A stretch of DNA of 13,995 bases from Pseudomonadota bacterium (GCA_963204845.1 CAUJIL010000201.1:1-13995), one strand, 5' to 3'; shown: positions 1 to 6,998, counted from the stretch's first letter. The notes: generated by a model not told the origin, from the sequence alone. A program made the numbers and translations.

Positions 1-2
1 CC

Positions 3-416
3 TTCGTCACCGACGCTCCCGGAAAGGCCACGGCCGCGACCGCGAGCGCCGCCTTCGAGCGGCGCCTGCCGGAAACCATAGAGCAGTTATCGGCACTCGG
101 TCGCCTGGTGGTCTTCAAGGACACGCCCGTGCTGAAGGTGCCCGTCGACGTCGGCATGTCGCGTCGGCCCGACGACTTCGAGCCCCGGACCGACGAGGTG
201 GCGCGCTTCGAGTCCGGGATCGACCGGGTCATCGACACGGCGGTCGCGCGCGCACCGGGCGCCGTCGTGCTGGATCCGACCGAGCGCTTGTGCACTGCCG
301 GCACGTGCCCGGCCTACCTGGACGGCTTGCCCGCGTACTTCGACGAGGCGCACCCCACGGCGCACGCTACCATGCAGTTTCTCGGGGAGATCGAGTCACT
401 CGGAGCGAAGCGATGA
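3..416 (+). CDS. C-terminal part of an SGNH-domain O-acyltransferase (5' truncated by window edge)
   Basis: The reading frame is open from the first full codon at 3 to a TGA at 414-416, so the gene starts upstream of the window. The visible 137 residues look like the end of the periplasmic SGNH domain found after the acyltransferase-3 membrane domain in OafA-like proteins. These acetylate or otherwise acylate sugars of O-antigen, capsule or exopolysaccharide. Supporting signs are the stretch VVFKDTPVLKVPV, the paired cysteines in LCTAGTCPAYLDG, and the closing YFDEAHPTAHAT, which fits the family's Asp-x-x-His catalytic block. The membrane domain itself is not visible, so a free-standing SGNH esterase remains possible. 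The stop codon overlaps the start of the next gene (ATGA), which implies translational coupling to the downstream glycan-type genes. Confidence 0.7.
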   Translation, partial: FVTDAPGKATAATASAAFERRLPETIEQLSALGRLVVFKDTPVLKVPVDVGMSRRPDDFEPRTDEVARFESGIDRVIDTAVARAPGAVVLDPTERLCTAGTCPAYLDGLPAYFDEAHPTAHATMQFLGEIESLGAKR

Positions 417-1018
417 AACTGATTGCCCATCGTCGGAATACCATTGCCGAGCTGCGCGCTACGGATCCGAAGTACGGCGTCGAGGTCGACGTGCGCAGCG
501 AGGGGGGGCGTCTGGTGATCCACCACGATCCCTTCGCCGGCGGCGGGGGCTTCGAGGAATGGATCGGGGTCTATCGCCACGGCACGCTGGTACTGAACGT
601 CAAGGAGGAGGGGCTCGAGGCGCGTCTGATCGCGCTGATGCGGTCGGTGGGGATCGATGATTACTTCCTCCTCGACCAGTCCTTCCCGTTCCTGGTGAAG
701 TGGTCGAGCGCGGGCGAGCACCGCTGCGCGGTTCGCGTGTCCGAGTTCGAGTGCATCGAAACGGCCCTGTCCCTGGCTGGCAAGGTCGACTGGGTGTGGG
801 TGGATTGTTTCACCCGCTTTCCGTTGAGCGCTGTGGACGCGACGCGGCTGAGGGACGCCGGGTTCAGGCTGTGTCTGGTCTCGCCGGAATTGCACGGGCG
901 CGATGCCGAGGTGCACATTTCCGCAATGGTGTCCTTGCTGAGGGAGCGATCGATCCAGGCGGACGCGGTGTGCACCAAACGAACGGATCTCTGGGAAATG
1001 CTTGCGGTCGCGCGATGA
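413..1018 (+). CDS. GDPD-fold (glycerophosphodiester phosphodiesterase-like) small protein
   Basis: 201 residues, starting at the ATG that overlaps the previous stop. The N-terminus carries the GDPD superfamily signature in compact form: LIAHRRN (His6, Arg7), GVEVDVR (Glu24, Asp26) and LVIHHDP (His38, Asp39). These match the two catalytic histidines and two of the metal-binding acids. The usual PENT segment is missing, and the expected 'E-x-K' strand reads LNVKEEGLE, with Asn62 where many GDPDs have a metal-binding Glu. From memory, short GDPD-like proteins with an LN[IV]K variant occur in surface-polysaccharide loci. The family hydrolyses phosphodiester bonds of glycerophospho- or phospholipid-type substrates, but the substrate here is unknown. 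No signal peptide is seen, so it is probably cytoplasmic. The gene overlaps its neighbours by 4 bp at both ends. Confidence 0.7.
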   Translation: MKLIAHRRNTIAELRATDPKYGVEVDVRSEGGRLVIHHDPFAGGGGFEEWIGVYRHGTLVLNVKEEGLEARLIALMRSVGIDDYFLLDQSFPFLVKWSSAGEHRCAVRVSEFECIETALSLAGKVDWVWVDCFTRFPLSAVDATRLRDAGFRLCLVSPELHGRDAEVHISAMVSLLRERSIQADAVCTKRTDLWEMLAVAR

Positions 1019-3069
1019 AGAAGCTGGGCCTGGATCCGCTGTTCTTGCTCGGGCTCGCGATTCGCCTCGCGCTGATCGCGAGCCTCGCTCCGCGTGCGGC
1101 GACGGAATGGTTCGCTCCCTTCATGGAGGCCAGCACCTCCGTGTTGACGCTCGACCCCTGGTCGGAGTGGATCGCACGTGGCGGAACGCCCGTCGCGTTT
1201 CCCTACGGCTACGCGATGTGGCTGGCCCTCCTGCCGCTCGGGCTGGCCGCCAGGCTCACGGGGTTGACGCAGCTTCACGCATACGAACTGACGCTGCTGC
1301 TCGCCGACGTCGGCTTGCTGGTGACGCTGGACCGGCTGGTTCCGGACCGGCGGCGACTGCTGCTGCTCGCCTACTGGCTGTCGCCGATCGTCATCCTCGC
1401 CAGTTACGGACTCGGGCTGAACGACCTGATTCCCGCGCTGCTGCTGATGCTCTCGGTACTGGCGACGCGGCGGGTCGCGCTCACTTCGGCCGGCGCGTTC
1501 TGCGCGGCGGCCATTTCCGCCAAGCTGAGCATGGTGGTGGCTCTGCCGTTCTTCTGCATCTACCTGTACCACAACCGCGCCCTGCGGCAGCGCTTGCGGG
1601 ATTTCGCCGCGGGCTTCGCCGGCTGCGCCCTCGTGCTCGGGGGAGTGTTCCTGCTCTCGCGCGACGGGCCTGCCATGCTGCTCAGCAATCCGGAAATGGG
1701 GAAGATCTACAGGCTGGAGTTCGACCTGGCCGGCGGTGTGTCGCTCTACCTCGTGCCGCTCATGTATCTGGTCATGCTGTACCTGGTATGGCGGGTGCGA
1801 CGCATCAACTTCGACCTGTTCCAGGTCACGACGGGAATGGCTTTCCTGCTCATCGTGCTGATGACGCCGGCCTCTCCCGGCTGGCTCGTCTGGTGCGTGC
1901 CCTTCCTCTCGCTGTACCAGGCGATGAGCGGGCGCGTCTCGATCCTGCTGATCGCGGTGTTTACGGCCATATACGTGCTGGGCACCCTGTTGGTCACGCC
2001 GCTGCAGTTCGCGAACGGCACGGAATTCAGGCTGGGCAGCGTGCTCCACGTCTCGGGACAGCAGGGGAGTCACGTGGCCTCGCTGCTGCACACGGCGATG
2101 GTCGCGATCGGCGTGATACTGGCGATGCGCATCTGGCGCGAGGCCATCAGCGGCAACGACTTCTTCCGCCTGAGTCGCAAGCCCTTCGTGATCGGCATCG
2201 CGGGCGATTCGGGTTCCGGCAAGGACACGCTCGCGACGTCCATCGCCGGCCTGTTCGGCGTGCATTCCGTGGTCAAGCTCTCGGGTGACGACTACCACCT
2301 GTGGGATCGGCAGAAGCCCATGTGGCAGGTGATGACGCACCTGAACCCGATGGCCAACGACCTCGAGGGCTTCTGCAACGACCTGGTGTCGCTGGTCGAC
2401 GGCGAGAGCATCCTGTCGCGCACCTACGATCACGCGAGCGGCAAGCGGGGCCGGCAAGTCCGGGTGCGGAGCAACGACTTCATCGTCGCCAGCGGGCTGC
2501 ACGCGCTCTATTTCCCGATATTGCGCGAGTGCTGCAGCCTCAGGATATTCCTCGACATCGACGAGCATCTGCGGCGCCACTTCAAGATCAGGCGCGACGT
2601 GCACGAGCGCGGTCACGCGCTCGCCAGCGTTCTCTCCTCGTTCGAGCGACGGGAAGCGGACACCGAGCGCTTCATCCGGCCGCAATCGCGCTACGCCGAC
2701 GTGATCTTCAGCCTGCAGCCGATTCACCCCGACATGCTGGACCATCTGGACGACAGGCGGCCGCTGCGGCTGAAGCTGATCGTCACGACGCGCCACGGCT
2801 TCAACGAGCTCTCGCTGAATCGCGTGCTGGTCGGGGTCTGCGGCCTGCACGTCGACATCGACGTAGGCCACGAGGGAGACGAGGTCCGGATGAGCATCGA
2901 GGGCGAGACCTCCGCCGCGGACGTCGCGCTCGCGGCCGGGATACTCTGCCCTGCCGTCACGGAGTTTCTCGACATCACTCCGGGCTGGCAGGATGGCGTG
3001 ATCGGGCTGATGCAACTGGTGACTCTGACCCACATCGACCAAGCCATGACGAAGCGGTTCATCCAATGA
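1015..3069 (+). CDS. Fusion of GT-C-like multi-spanning membrane domain with phosphoribulokinase-like P-loop kinase
   Basis: 684 residues from the ATG overlapping the previous stop (ATGA). Residues 1 to about 380 hold roughly ten hydrophobic spans. The first is followed by an acidic loop with Glu38 and Asp47 (LDPWSEW), and further on come LSPIVILASYGLGLNDLIPA and SPGWLVWCVPFL, patterns like DUF2029/PIG-M-type GT-C glycosyltransferases. From residue 391 a soluble kinase begins: Walker A GDSGSGKDT (397-405), DDYHLWDR (425-432), LNPMANDLEGF, TYDHASGK (Tyr471), SGLHALYF, a Walker-B-like FLDID (Asp514) and RRDVHERGHAL (526 on). These follow the order and wording of class II phosphoribulokinase (DDYHSLDR, YNHVTG, RDMAERGHS) more closely than uridine kinase. 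About 120 further residues match the position of the PRK C-terminal region. The kinase should lie in the cytoplasm. There is no Calvin-cycle context, so its substrate is probably another sugar phosphate or polyol. Confidence 0.75.
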   Translation: MKKLGLDPLFLLGLAIRLALIASLAPRAATEWFAPFMEASTSVLTLDPWSEWIARGGTPVAFPYGYAMWLALLPLGLAARLTGLTQLHAYELTLLLADVGLLVTLDRLVPDRRRLLLLAYWLSPIVILASYGLGLNDLIPALLLMLSVLATRRVALTSAGAFCAAAISAKLSMVVALPFFCIYLYHNRALRQRLRDFAAGFAGCALVLGGVFLLSRDGPAMLLSNPEMGKIYRLEFDLAGGVSLYLVPLMYLVMLYLVWRVRRINFDLFQVTTGMAFLLIVLMTPASPGWLVWCVPFLSLYQAMSGRVSILLIAVFTAIYVLGTLLVTPLQFANGTEFRLGSVLHVSGQQGSHVASLLHTAMVAIGVILAMRIWREAISGNDFFRLSRKPFVIGIAGDSGSGKDTLATSIAGLFGVHSVVKLSGDDYHLWDRQKPMWQVMTHLNPMANDLEGFCNDLVSLVDGESILSRTYDHASGKRGRQVRVRSNDFIVASGLHALYFPILRECCSLRIFLDIDEHLRRHFKIRRDVHERGHALASVLSSFERREADTERFIRPQSRYADVIFSLQPIHPDMLDHLDDRRPLRLKLIVTTRHGFNELSLNRVLVGVCGLHVDIDVGHEGDEVRMSIEGETSAADVALAAGILCPAVTEFLDITPGWQDGVIGLMQLVTLTHIDQAMTKRFIQ

Positions 3070-3818
3070 AGATCTTCAATCCCGGGCGCTTCGACCGCCT
3101 GCCCGATGCCTTCCTGTTCGACACGGACAACACGCTCTATCCGTACGAGCCGGCACACGCCGCTGCCAGGAGGGCGGTGCGCGACAAGGTGGTCGGCACC
3201 TTCTCGATCGCGCCGGAGGATTTCGACCGGGCCTTCGATGAAGCCAGGCAGCAGGTCAAGAATCGCCTGCAGCACACCGCGTCCTCGCACAGCCGGTTGC
3301 TCTACCTGCAGCGGATGCTGGAGATCATGGGACTCGGCTCCCAGGTGCTCCTCGCGCTGGACTTCGAGCAGACCTACTGGCGCACGTTCCTCGGCAACGC
3401 GACCCTGTTCGACGGCGTGAAGGAACTTCTGGACGACATTCGCCTGCTCGGGATTCCCACGGCCATCGTGACCGACCTGACCGCGCAGATCCAGTTCAGG
3501 AAGGTCGTCTACTTCGGGCTCGACCACTACTTCGACTATATCGTCACGAGCGAGGAAGCCGGTTTCGACAAGCCCCACGAGGCGCCGTTCAGGATTGCGC
3601 TGGAGAAGATGCGCCCCAGGGGCGACCGCATCTGGATGGTGGGTGACAATCCGGTCAACGACATCCGCGGTGCCCGCGAGAAGATAGACGCCGTGACGCT
3701 GCAGAAGATTCACGAGGGAACGCCGGTGGGAACGGGCGAGAATGCCCCGGATGCGGCGTTTGACGATTTCGGCGCGCTGAGAAAACTGATCGGACGCATC
3801 GGCTTCGGCAATGAGTGA
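3066..3818 (+). CDS. HAD-superfamily phosphatase (pyrimidine 5'-nucleotidase/haloacid-dehalogenase type)
   Basis: 250 residues, starting at the ATG that overlaps the stop of the kinase fusion. All four HAD motifs are visible: motif I FLFDTDNTLY (nucleophile Asp19, acid/base Asp21), motif II IVTDLT, motif III Lys in GFDKPHEAP, and motif IV MVGDNPVNDI. A helical cap lies between motifs I and II, about residues 30-115. The DTDNTLYPY opening resembles the SDT1/pyrimidine-5'-nucleotidase branch, but that alone does not set the substrate. It would be a soluble Mg-dependent phosphatase, probably removing phosphate from an intermediate made by the neighbouring kinase or aldolase. The stop overlaps the next gene by 8 bp, consistent with one coupled transcript. 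Confidence 0.85.
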   Translation: MKIFNPGRFDRLPDAFLFDTDNTLYPYEPAHAAARRAVRDKVVGTFSIAPEDFDRAFDEARQQVKNRLQHTASSHSRLLYLQRMLEIMGLGSQVLLALDFEQTYWRTFLGNATLFDGVKELLDDIRLLGIPTAIVTDLTAQIQFRKVVYFGLDHYFDYIVTSEEAGFDKPHEAPFRIALEKMRPRGDRIWMVGDNPVNDIRGAREKIDAVTLQKIHEGTPVGTGENAPDAAFDDFGALRKLIGRIGFGNE

Positions 3819-4833
3819 CCTGGAATCGTCGCTGATCGGCTTCTGTGCCGCGGCAGGTGCCGACCCCCTGCTGGTGCAGGGCGCGGGCGGCAACGTGTCG
3901 TGGAAGGAGAACGGTGTCCTGCGGGTCAAGGCGTCGGGCACCTGGCTCGCCGATGCGGCGACCAGGGACATATTCGTCGGTGTAGACCTGGCAGCCCTGC
4001 AAGGCGCCATCGACCGCCGAGACTATGCGGTCGTGTCCACAGCCGTGTCCGGTGCCGGTCTCAGGCCGTCCATCGAGACCCTGCTGCACGCCGTGATGCC
4101 GCACACGGTCGTGGTGCACCTGCACGCGGTCGAGATCCTGGCGCACCTGGTGCGGCGCGATGGCGAGCATGATATCGACCGGCGCCTGGGGCGTGCGTTG
4201 CACTGGGCGATGGTCGGCTACTTCAAGCCGGGAGCGGAGCTGGCCGGCGCCGTGGGGCAGGTCGTGGACCGCGAGGGCGACGTAAAGGTCGTCTTGCTCA
4301 AGAACCACGGCGTGGTGATCGGCGGGTCCGACGTCGGCGAGATCCGGTCCACGCTGGGTGTGCTCACCGACCGGCTGCGCGAGCCGGTGCGCGCGGACCT
4401 GCTGCCTCCACGGCCGTTCGGGTCGACGCCATATTGCTCGGCGAGTGCGGGTTATGTCCCGGTCGACGACCCGCAACTGCATTGCCTGGCGACGGACGGA
4501 ACGCTGTTCGATCGCCTGGCGGCCGACTGGGTCCTGTATCCGGACCACGTCGTCTTCCTCGGTCCGCGCGCCCATTGCTACGATTCGGTCGGGGAACTGC
4601 AGTCGGCGCTGGCCGGCGTCGCCGAGTTGCCCGAACCGGTCTTCGTCAGGGGCGTCGGGGTATTCGTCACGAGGGCATTCGGCAAGGCTCGATCCGCGCA
4701 GCTGCGATGCTATTTCGATGTGCTGGTGCGCCAGCCGGAAGGCGCGATCCTCGCGCCGCTCCCGGAAGCGCAGATCGCGGACCTGCTCGGTCGCGACGAC
4801 GAGAAGCATAGAATGCGCTCCTCCGGAGGCTGA
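3811..4833 (+). CDS. Class II (zinc) aldolase/adducin-family protein, extended form
   Basis: 340 residues from ATG 3811, inside the end of the HAD gene. The fold's landmarks are clear: GAGGNVSWK (24-32) for phosphate binding, VKASGTWL (39-46), catalytic Glu89 in RPSIETLLH, zinc ligands His103 and His105 in VVHLHAVE, and the third ligand His166 in LLKNHGVVIGG. Classical L-fuculose- or ribulose-5-phosphate-type enzymes are about 215-230 residues. This one carries about 120 more, with a second region (VLYPDHVVFLGP and following) like that in the aldolase part of the bifunctional RhaD/YuxG-type rhamnulose-phosphate aldolase/dehydrogenase. The dehydrogenase domain of those proteins is absent. The likely reaction is aldol cleavage or formation, or epimerisation, of a sugar phosphate. 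The substrate is unknown, and the kinase and phosphatase next door suggest one short pathway. Confidence 0.85.
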   Translation: MSDLESSLIGFCAAAGADPLLVQGAGGNVSWKENGVLRVKASGTWLADAATRDIFVGVDLAALQGAIDRRDYAVVSTAVSGAGLRPSIETLLHAVMPHTVVVHLHAVEILAHLVRRDGEHDIDRRLGRALHWAMVGYFKPGAELAGAVGQVVDREGDVKVVLLKNHGVVIGGSDVGEIRSTLGVLTDRLREPVRADLLPPRPFGSTPYCSASAGYVPVDDPQLHCLATDGTLFDRLAADWVLYPDHVVFLGPRAHCYDSVGELQSALAGVAELPEPVFVRGVGVFVTRAFGKARSAQLRCYFDVLVRQPEGAILAPLPEAQIADLLGRDDEKHRMRSSGG

Positions 4834-4854
4834 GATCGACCGAGTGAGCGCGTG

Positions 4855-6618
4855 ATGAGACACATAGCTTCCTGGCCGCACGTCGCGCGCGACTGGCTGA
4901 TCGGCGACGAGCCGGCAGCGGGGGATGTGACGCACGGCGCTCCCCATCGCCCGCGGGTCCTTTTCTTCGCTTGCGTGGTTTCGTACTTCCTGTACCTGGC
5001 CGCGATGCAGCCCGGCCTGGTGCTCGGCGGGGAGATGTGGGCGGAAGCCGGCACGAACTACTTCCCCACCGCCAGCGCACCGTCTCTCGTCATGCGCTTC
5101 CTGTCCACGGACGCGGGATACATTCCCCTGCCGCAGAGAATCCTGGCCTACGTGGGCTACGCGCTTGATCTGCCCGCCCGCTCGATGCCCTACTTCTACA
5201 ACTGGTCGGCGATCCTGATCACGGCGGCGATGATCGCGTCGTTCTGCCTCGCGCCTTTCCGGACCCTGGTCCGGAACGATTTTCTCAGGCTCTGCACGGT
5301 CGTAGCGGTGCTCCTGGTTGCCGACTTCCAGACCAGGACCTTCATCAACTTCAGCTACTTCGCCACGTTCTTCATCGCGATCGTCGCGGCGCTGGCCTTC
5401 GTCCAGCGTCGCACCGAGGTCCCGCGCTGGGCGTGGTCGATTCCGGTCCTGATGATCTCGAAGCCGGCGGTGCTCGCCGCGCTCCCGGCAATGATCGTCA
5501 CGGCCGCGGTCGGCAAGCGGCGATTCAGGCTGATCACGCTCGCGGCCACGCTGACCGGGCTGGCACAGGTCGCGCAGATGGCGATCATCTACCCGCGGAG
5601 CTTCTTCGTCTGGCGCGAGTACAGCACCGCGCAGAAGGTCCTGGCGTCGATCGAGTACTTCTTCGGCTTCCTCGGCTCGTTCTTCCTCGGAAGGGGTGAC
5701 GGGCAGGCGTCGCTGCACCCGTCCTGGTGCATCGGCCTGGGTGTGGCGCTGGTCTGCATCTGCGCGGTGACGATAGCGAGGCGGCGCAACAGGGGGGCGG
5801 CGCTGGTGCTGGTCGGCCTGAGCCTCGTTTACTTCAACGTGCTGCTCAACTCCTTCGCGCTGAGCGCCAAGTGGAACGTCGACAACATGAGCCTGATCGT
5901 TGTCGAACCGCTGTGGCGATACGACATTGCGGTCTATTTCGGCGTCGTGCTGGTGGTGCTCGGGCTGGTCGTGGCGGTCGCGGAGCCGGCCGTGTGCCGG
6001 CGGGCGTGGCACAGGGCAATAGGACCCGTCGTGTTCCTGTGCTGGTTCCTCGGCTCCGGCTGGGCTGCTGCGTCCCGGACCCTCAACACCGCACCGGTGT
6101 TTCCCGAGGTGGGCAGCTCGCAATGGCAGGCGATGGCGGACGTCATCGATTCGGGGCAGCCGGTGTGCGTCCCGGTCGACCCGCTCGAGATGATGTTCGA
6201 GAGAAACTGCCGGCAGCTCAACGCGCTGGTGGGCGGCTACGGGTGGCCGCGGGTGTTCGCTTTCGACAACCTGCAGACGCAGGACGGAGTGAGTGCCATC
6301 ACGCTCGAGCCACCGCCCCCCACCCGGGGCGGCAGACTGATATCACTTGCCCTCGTGCTGAAGCCGCAAGGGTCCCTGACGGTCGCGCTCCACGCGCAGG
6401 CAGCCTTGAACCTGCGCGACGGAACGGTCAGGTACCTGACCGGCTTCCGCGAGTTGCCTCCCTCCGGCGGCCTGGTCATGGTGGCGGGCGAGGGGGCAAC
6501 GCCCGTCGACGACATCCAGTCCGTGCGCTTCGAGCTTTCGGCGCCGGTTGCCCTCGGGCACACCGAGAACTGGCAGGGACTCGCGCGCGTACCGGTCGTG
6601 TTCTGGATGGGCAACTGA
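4855..6618 (+). CDS. Large polytopic membrane protein with C-terminal soluble domain, GT-C-like glycosyltransferase candidate
   Basis: 587 residues from ATG 4855; a GTG directly before it (4852) is an equally open start. About eleven hydrophobic spans run from residue 35 to about 405, followed by roughly 180 mainly polar residues, probably a periplasmic beta-rich domain ending in VPVVFWMGN. The first span is followed by GGEMWAEAG (Glu60, Glu64) and STDAGYIPLPQRI (Asp86). An acidic motif in the first outward loop is the hallmark of GT-C enzymes, which use polyprenyl-phosphate sugars on the outer face of the inner membrane. I do not recognise a named family, so flippase, ligase or anchor roles remain open. 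It follows the aldolase by 21 bp and ends the left block; no terminator is evident after it. Confidence 0.6.
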   Translation: MRHIASWPHVARDWLIGDEPAAGDVTHGAPHRPRVLFFACVVSYFLYLAAMQPGLVLGGEMWAEAGTNYFPTASAPSLVMRFLSTDAGYIPLPQRILAYVGYALDLPARSMPYFYNWSAILITAAMIASFCLAPFRTLVRNDFLRLCTVVAVLLVADFQTRTFINFSYFATFFIAIVAALAFVQRRTEVPRWAWSIPVLMISKPAVLAALPAMIVTAAVGKRRFRLITLAATLTGLAQVAQMAIIYPRSFFVWREYSTAQKVLASIEYFFGFLGSFFLGRGDGQASLHPSWCIGLGVALVCICAVTIARRRNRGAALVLVGLSLVYFNVLLNSFALSAKWNVDNMSLIVVEPLWRYDIAVYFGVVLVVLGLVVAVAEPAVCRRAWHRAIGPVVFLCWFLGSGWAAASRTLNTAPVFPEVGSSQWQAMADVIDSGQPVCVPVDPLEMMFERNCRQLNALVGGYGWPRVFAFDNLQTQDGVSAITLEPPPPTRGGRLISLALVLKPQGSLTVALHAQAALNLRDGTVRYLTGFRELPPSGGLVMVAGEGATPVDDIQSVRFELSAPVALGHTENWQGLARVPVVFWMGN

Positions 6619-6747
6619 TCGTCGGTGACGAATCCGGCCCTGGCGGTGACGTCAGCACGAGCACGAAGCGGATCAGTCCGGGCGAGGCGGCGTTCCGGTG
6701 CTGTTGTGCGTTCACTACGGCGCCCAACTTTTACCGCGTGCCGGCCT

Positions 6748-6777
6748 ATGGCATCGCGGCGCGGCAGCAATTAAGAT
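6748..6777 (+). promoter_or_regulatory. Weak sigma-70-like promoter candidate for the leuA leader
   Basis: ATGGCA (6748-6753) and TAAGAT (6772-6777) each match 4 of 6 consensus positions of the -35 and -10 boxes, with an 18-bp spacer. Transcription would begin near 6784, about 40 bp before the leader peptide start. Matches of this quality arise by chance in high-GC DNA, so position is the main support. Confidence 0.2.
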
Positions 6778-6823
6778 CGGTCCATCGCCGCCCGCGCGGC
6801 CTGCAACGACCCAGACATCCTCG

Positions 6824-6904
6824 ATGAGCGACCGGGCCACCATCGCCAGCATCCTCGCCACGCGCCTCCCGCGTGCGCTGCCGCTCGCCCTGCTGCTGCC
6901 CTGA
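6824..6904 (+). CDS. Possible leucine-rich leader peptide of leuA
   Basis: A 26-codon open frame from ATG to TGA, located about 95 bp before the leuA start. Seven of 26 codons are leucine, and five of these fall within the last eight codons, ending with three consecutive CTG. Leucine-codon-rich leaders upstream of leuA are the classic basis of ribosome-mediated attenuation in proteobacteria. The stop codon lies in the loop of a perfect hairpin, so ribosome stalling at the CTG run would occupy its left arm. Against it: no good Shine-Dalgarno sequence is visible before the ATG, leucine codons are common in high-GC DNA, and the hairpin lacks a U-tract. Confidence 0.35.
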   Translation: MSDRATIASILATRLPRALPLALLLP

Positions 6905-6913
6905 GGGGCAGCA
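6894..6913 (+). promoter_or_regulatory. Perfect hairpin at the end of the putative leuA leader
   Basis: The left arm TGCTGCCC (6894-6901) and right arm GGGCAGCA (6906-6913) pair perfectly over 8 bp with a 4-nt loop TGAG that contains the leader stop codon. No run of T follows, so it is not a standard intrinsic terminator. It could be one arm of an attenuator or a pause hairpin whose formation depends on ribosome position on the CTG codons. Confidence 0.4.
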
Positions 6914-6987
6914 TACGTCGCGCTCACAATTCCACCGTCACGACGAATTCACTAGGATGGGTGCACCGTGCGCGCCCGTCCCGGCAT

Positions 6988-6992
6988 GAGGA
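6988..6992 (+). promoter_or_regulatory. Ribosome binding site of leuA
   Basis: GAGGA lies 6 nt before ATG 6999, which supports this start over any upstream in-frame codon. The predicted protein then begins directly before the conserved LeuA N-terminus (IIFDTTMRDGEQ). Confidence 0.7.
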
Positions 6993-6998
6993 CCAGCC

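Larger units (their letters stand above)
6619..6998 (+). other. 380-bp intergenic region upstream of leuA
   Basis: This is the only long gap in the window and separates the AGG-rich left block from the leuA group. It contains no convincing full-size gene. Features seen are an 8-bp direct repeat CGGTGACG at 6623-6630 and 6644-6651, a weak promoter-like pair around 6748-6777, a short leucine-rich open frame at 6824-6904, and a perfect hairpin at 6894-6913. No U-rich intrinsic terminator for the upstream operon is visible. The region most plausibly carries the promoter and leader of leuA. Confidence 0.7.

Noticed and set aside
661..3066. An 801-codon open frame on the minus strand opposite the GDPD and kinase-fusion genes.
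   Set aside because: It is rich in Arg, Gln, His and Glu with no domain motifs, and lies antisense to genes with clear catalytic motifs. This is the usual shadow frame of high-GC coding DNA.
1015..3069. Phosphoribulokinase as evidence for a Calvin cycle in this organism.
   Set aside because: The kinase is fused to a membrane domain and there is no RuBisCO or other Calvin gene in the window, so the similarity supports chemistry only, not pathway.
3655..6123. An 822-codon minus-strand open frame opposite the HAD, aldolase and membrane-protein genes.
   Set aside because: Low-complexity Arg/Asp/Glu/His/Gln composition, no recognisable motif, and it spans three real plus-strand genes, so it is an antisense artefact.
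6623..6651. Direct repeat CGGTGACG, 21 bp apart start to start, just after the left block; considered as an operator.
   Set aside because: Two 8-bp copies in high-GC DNA can occur by chance, and no recognised regulator site matches them. The two-helical-turn spacing is the only hint.
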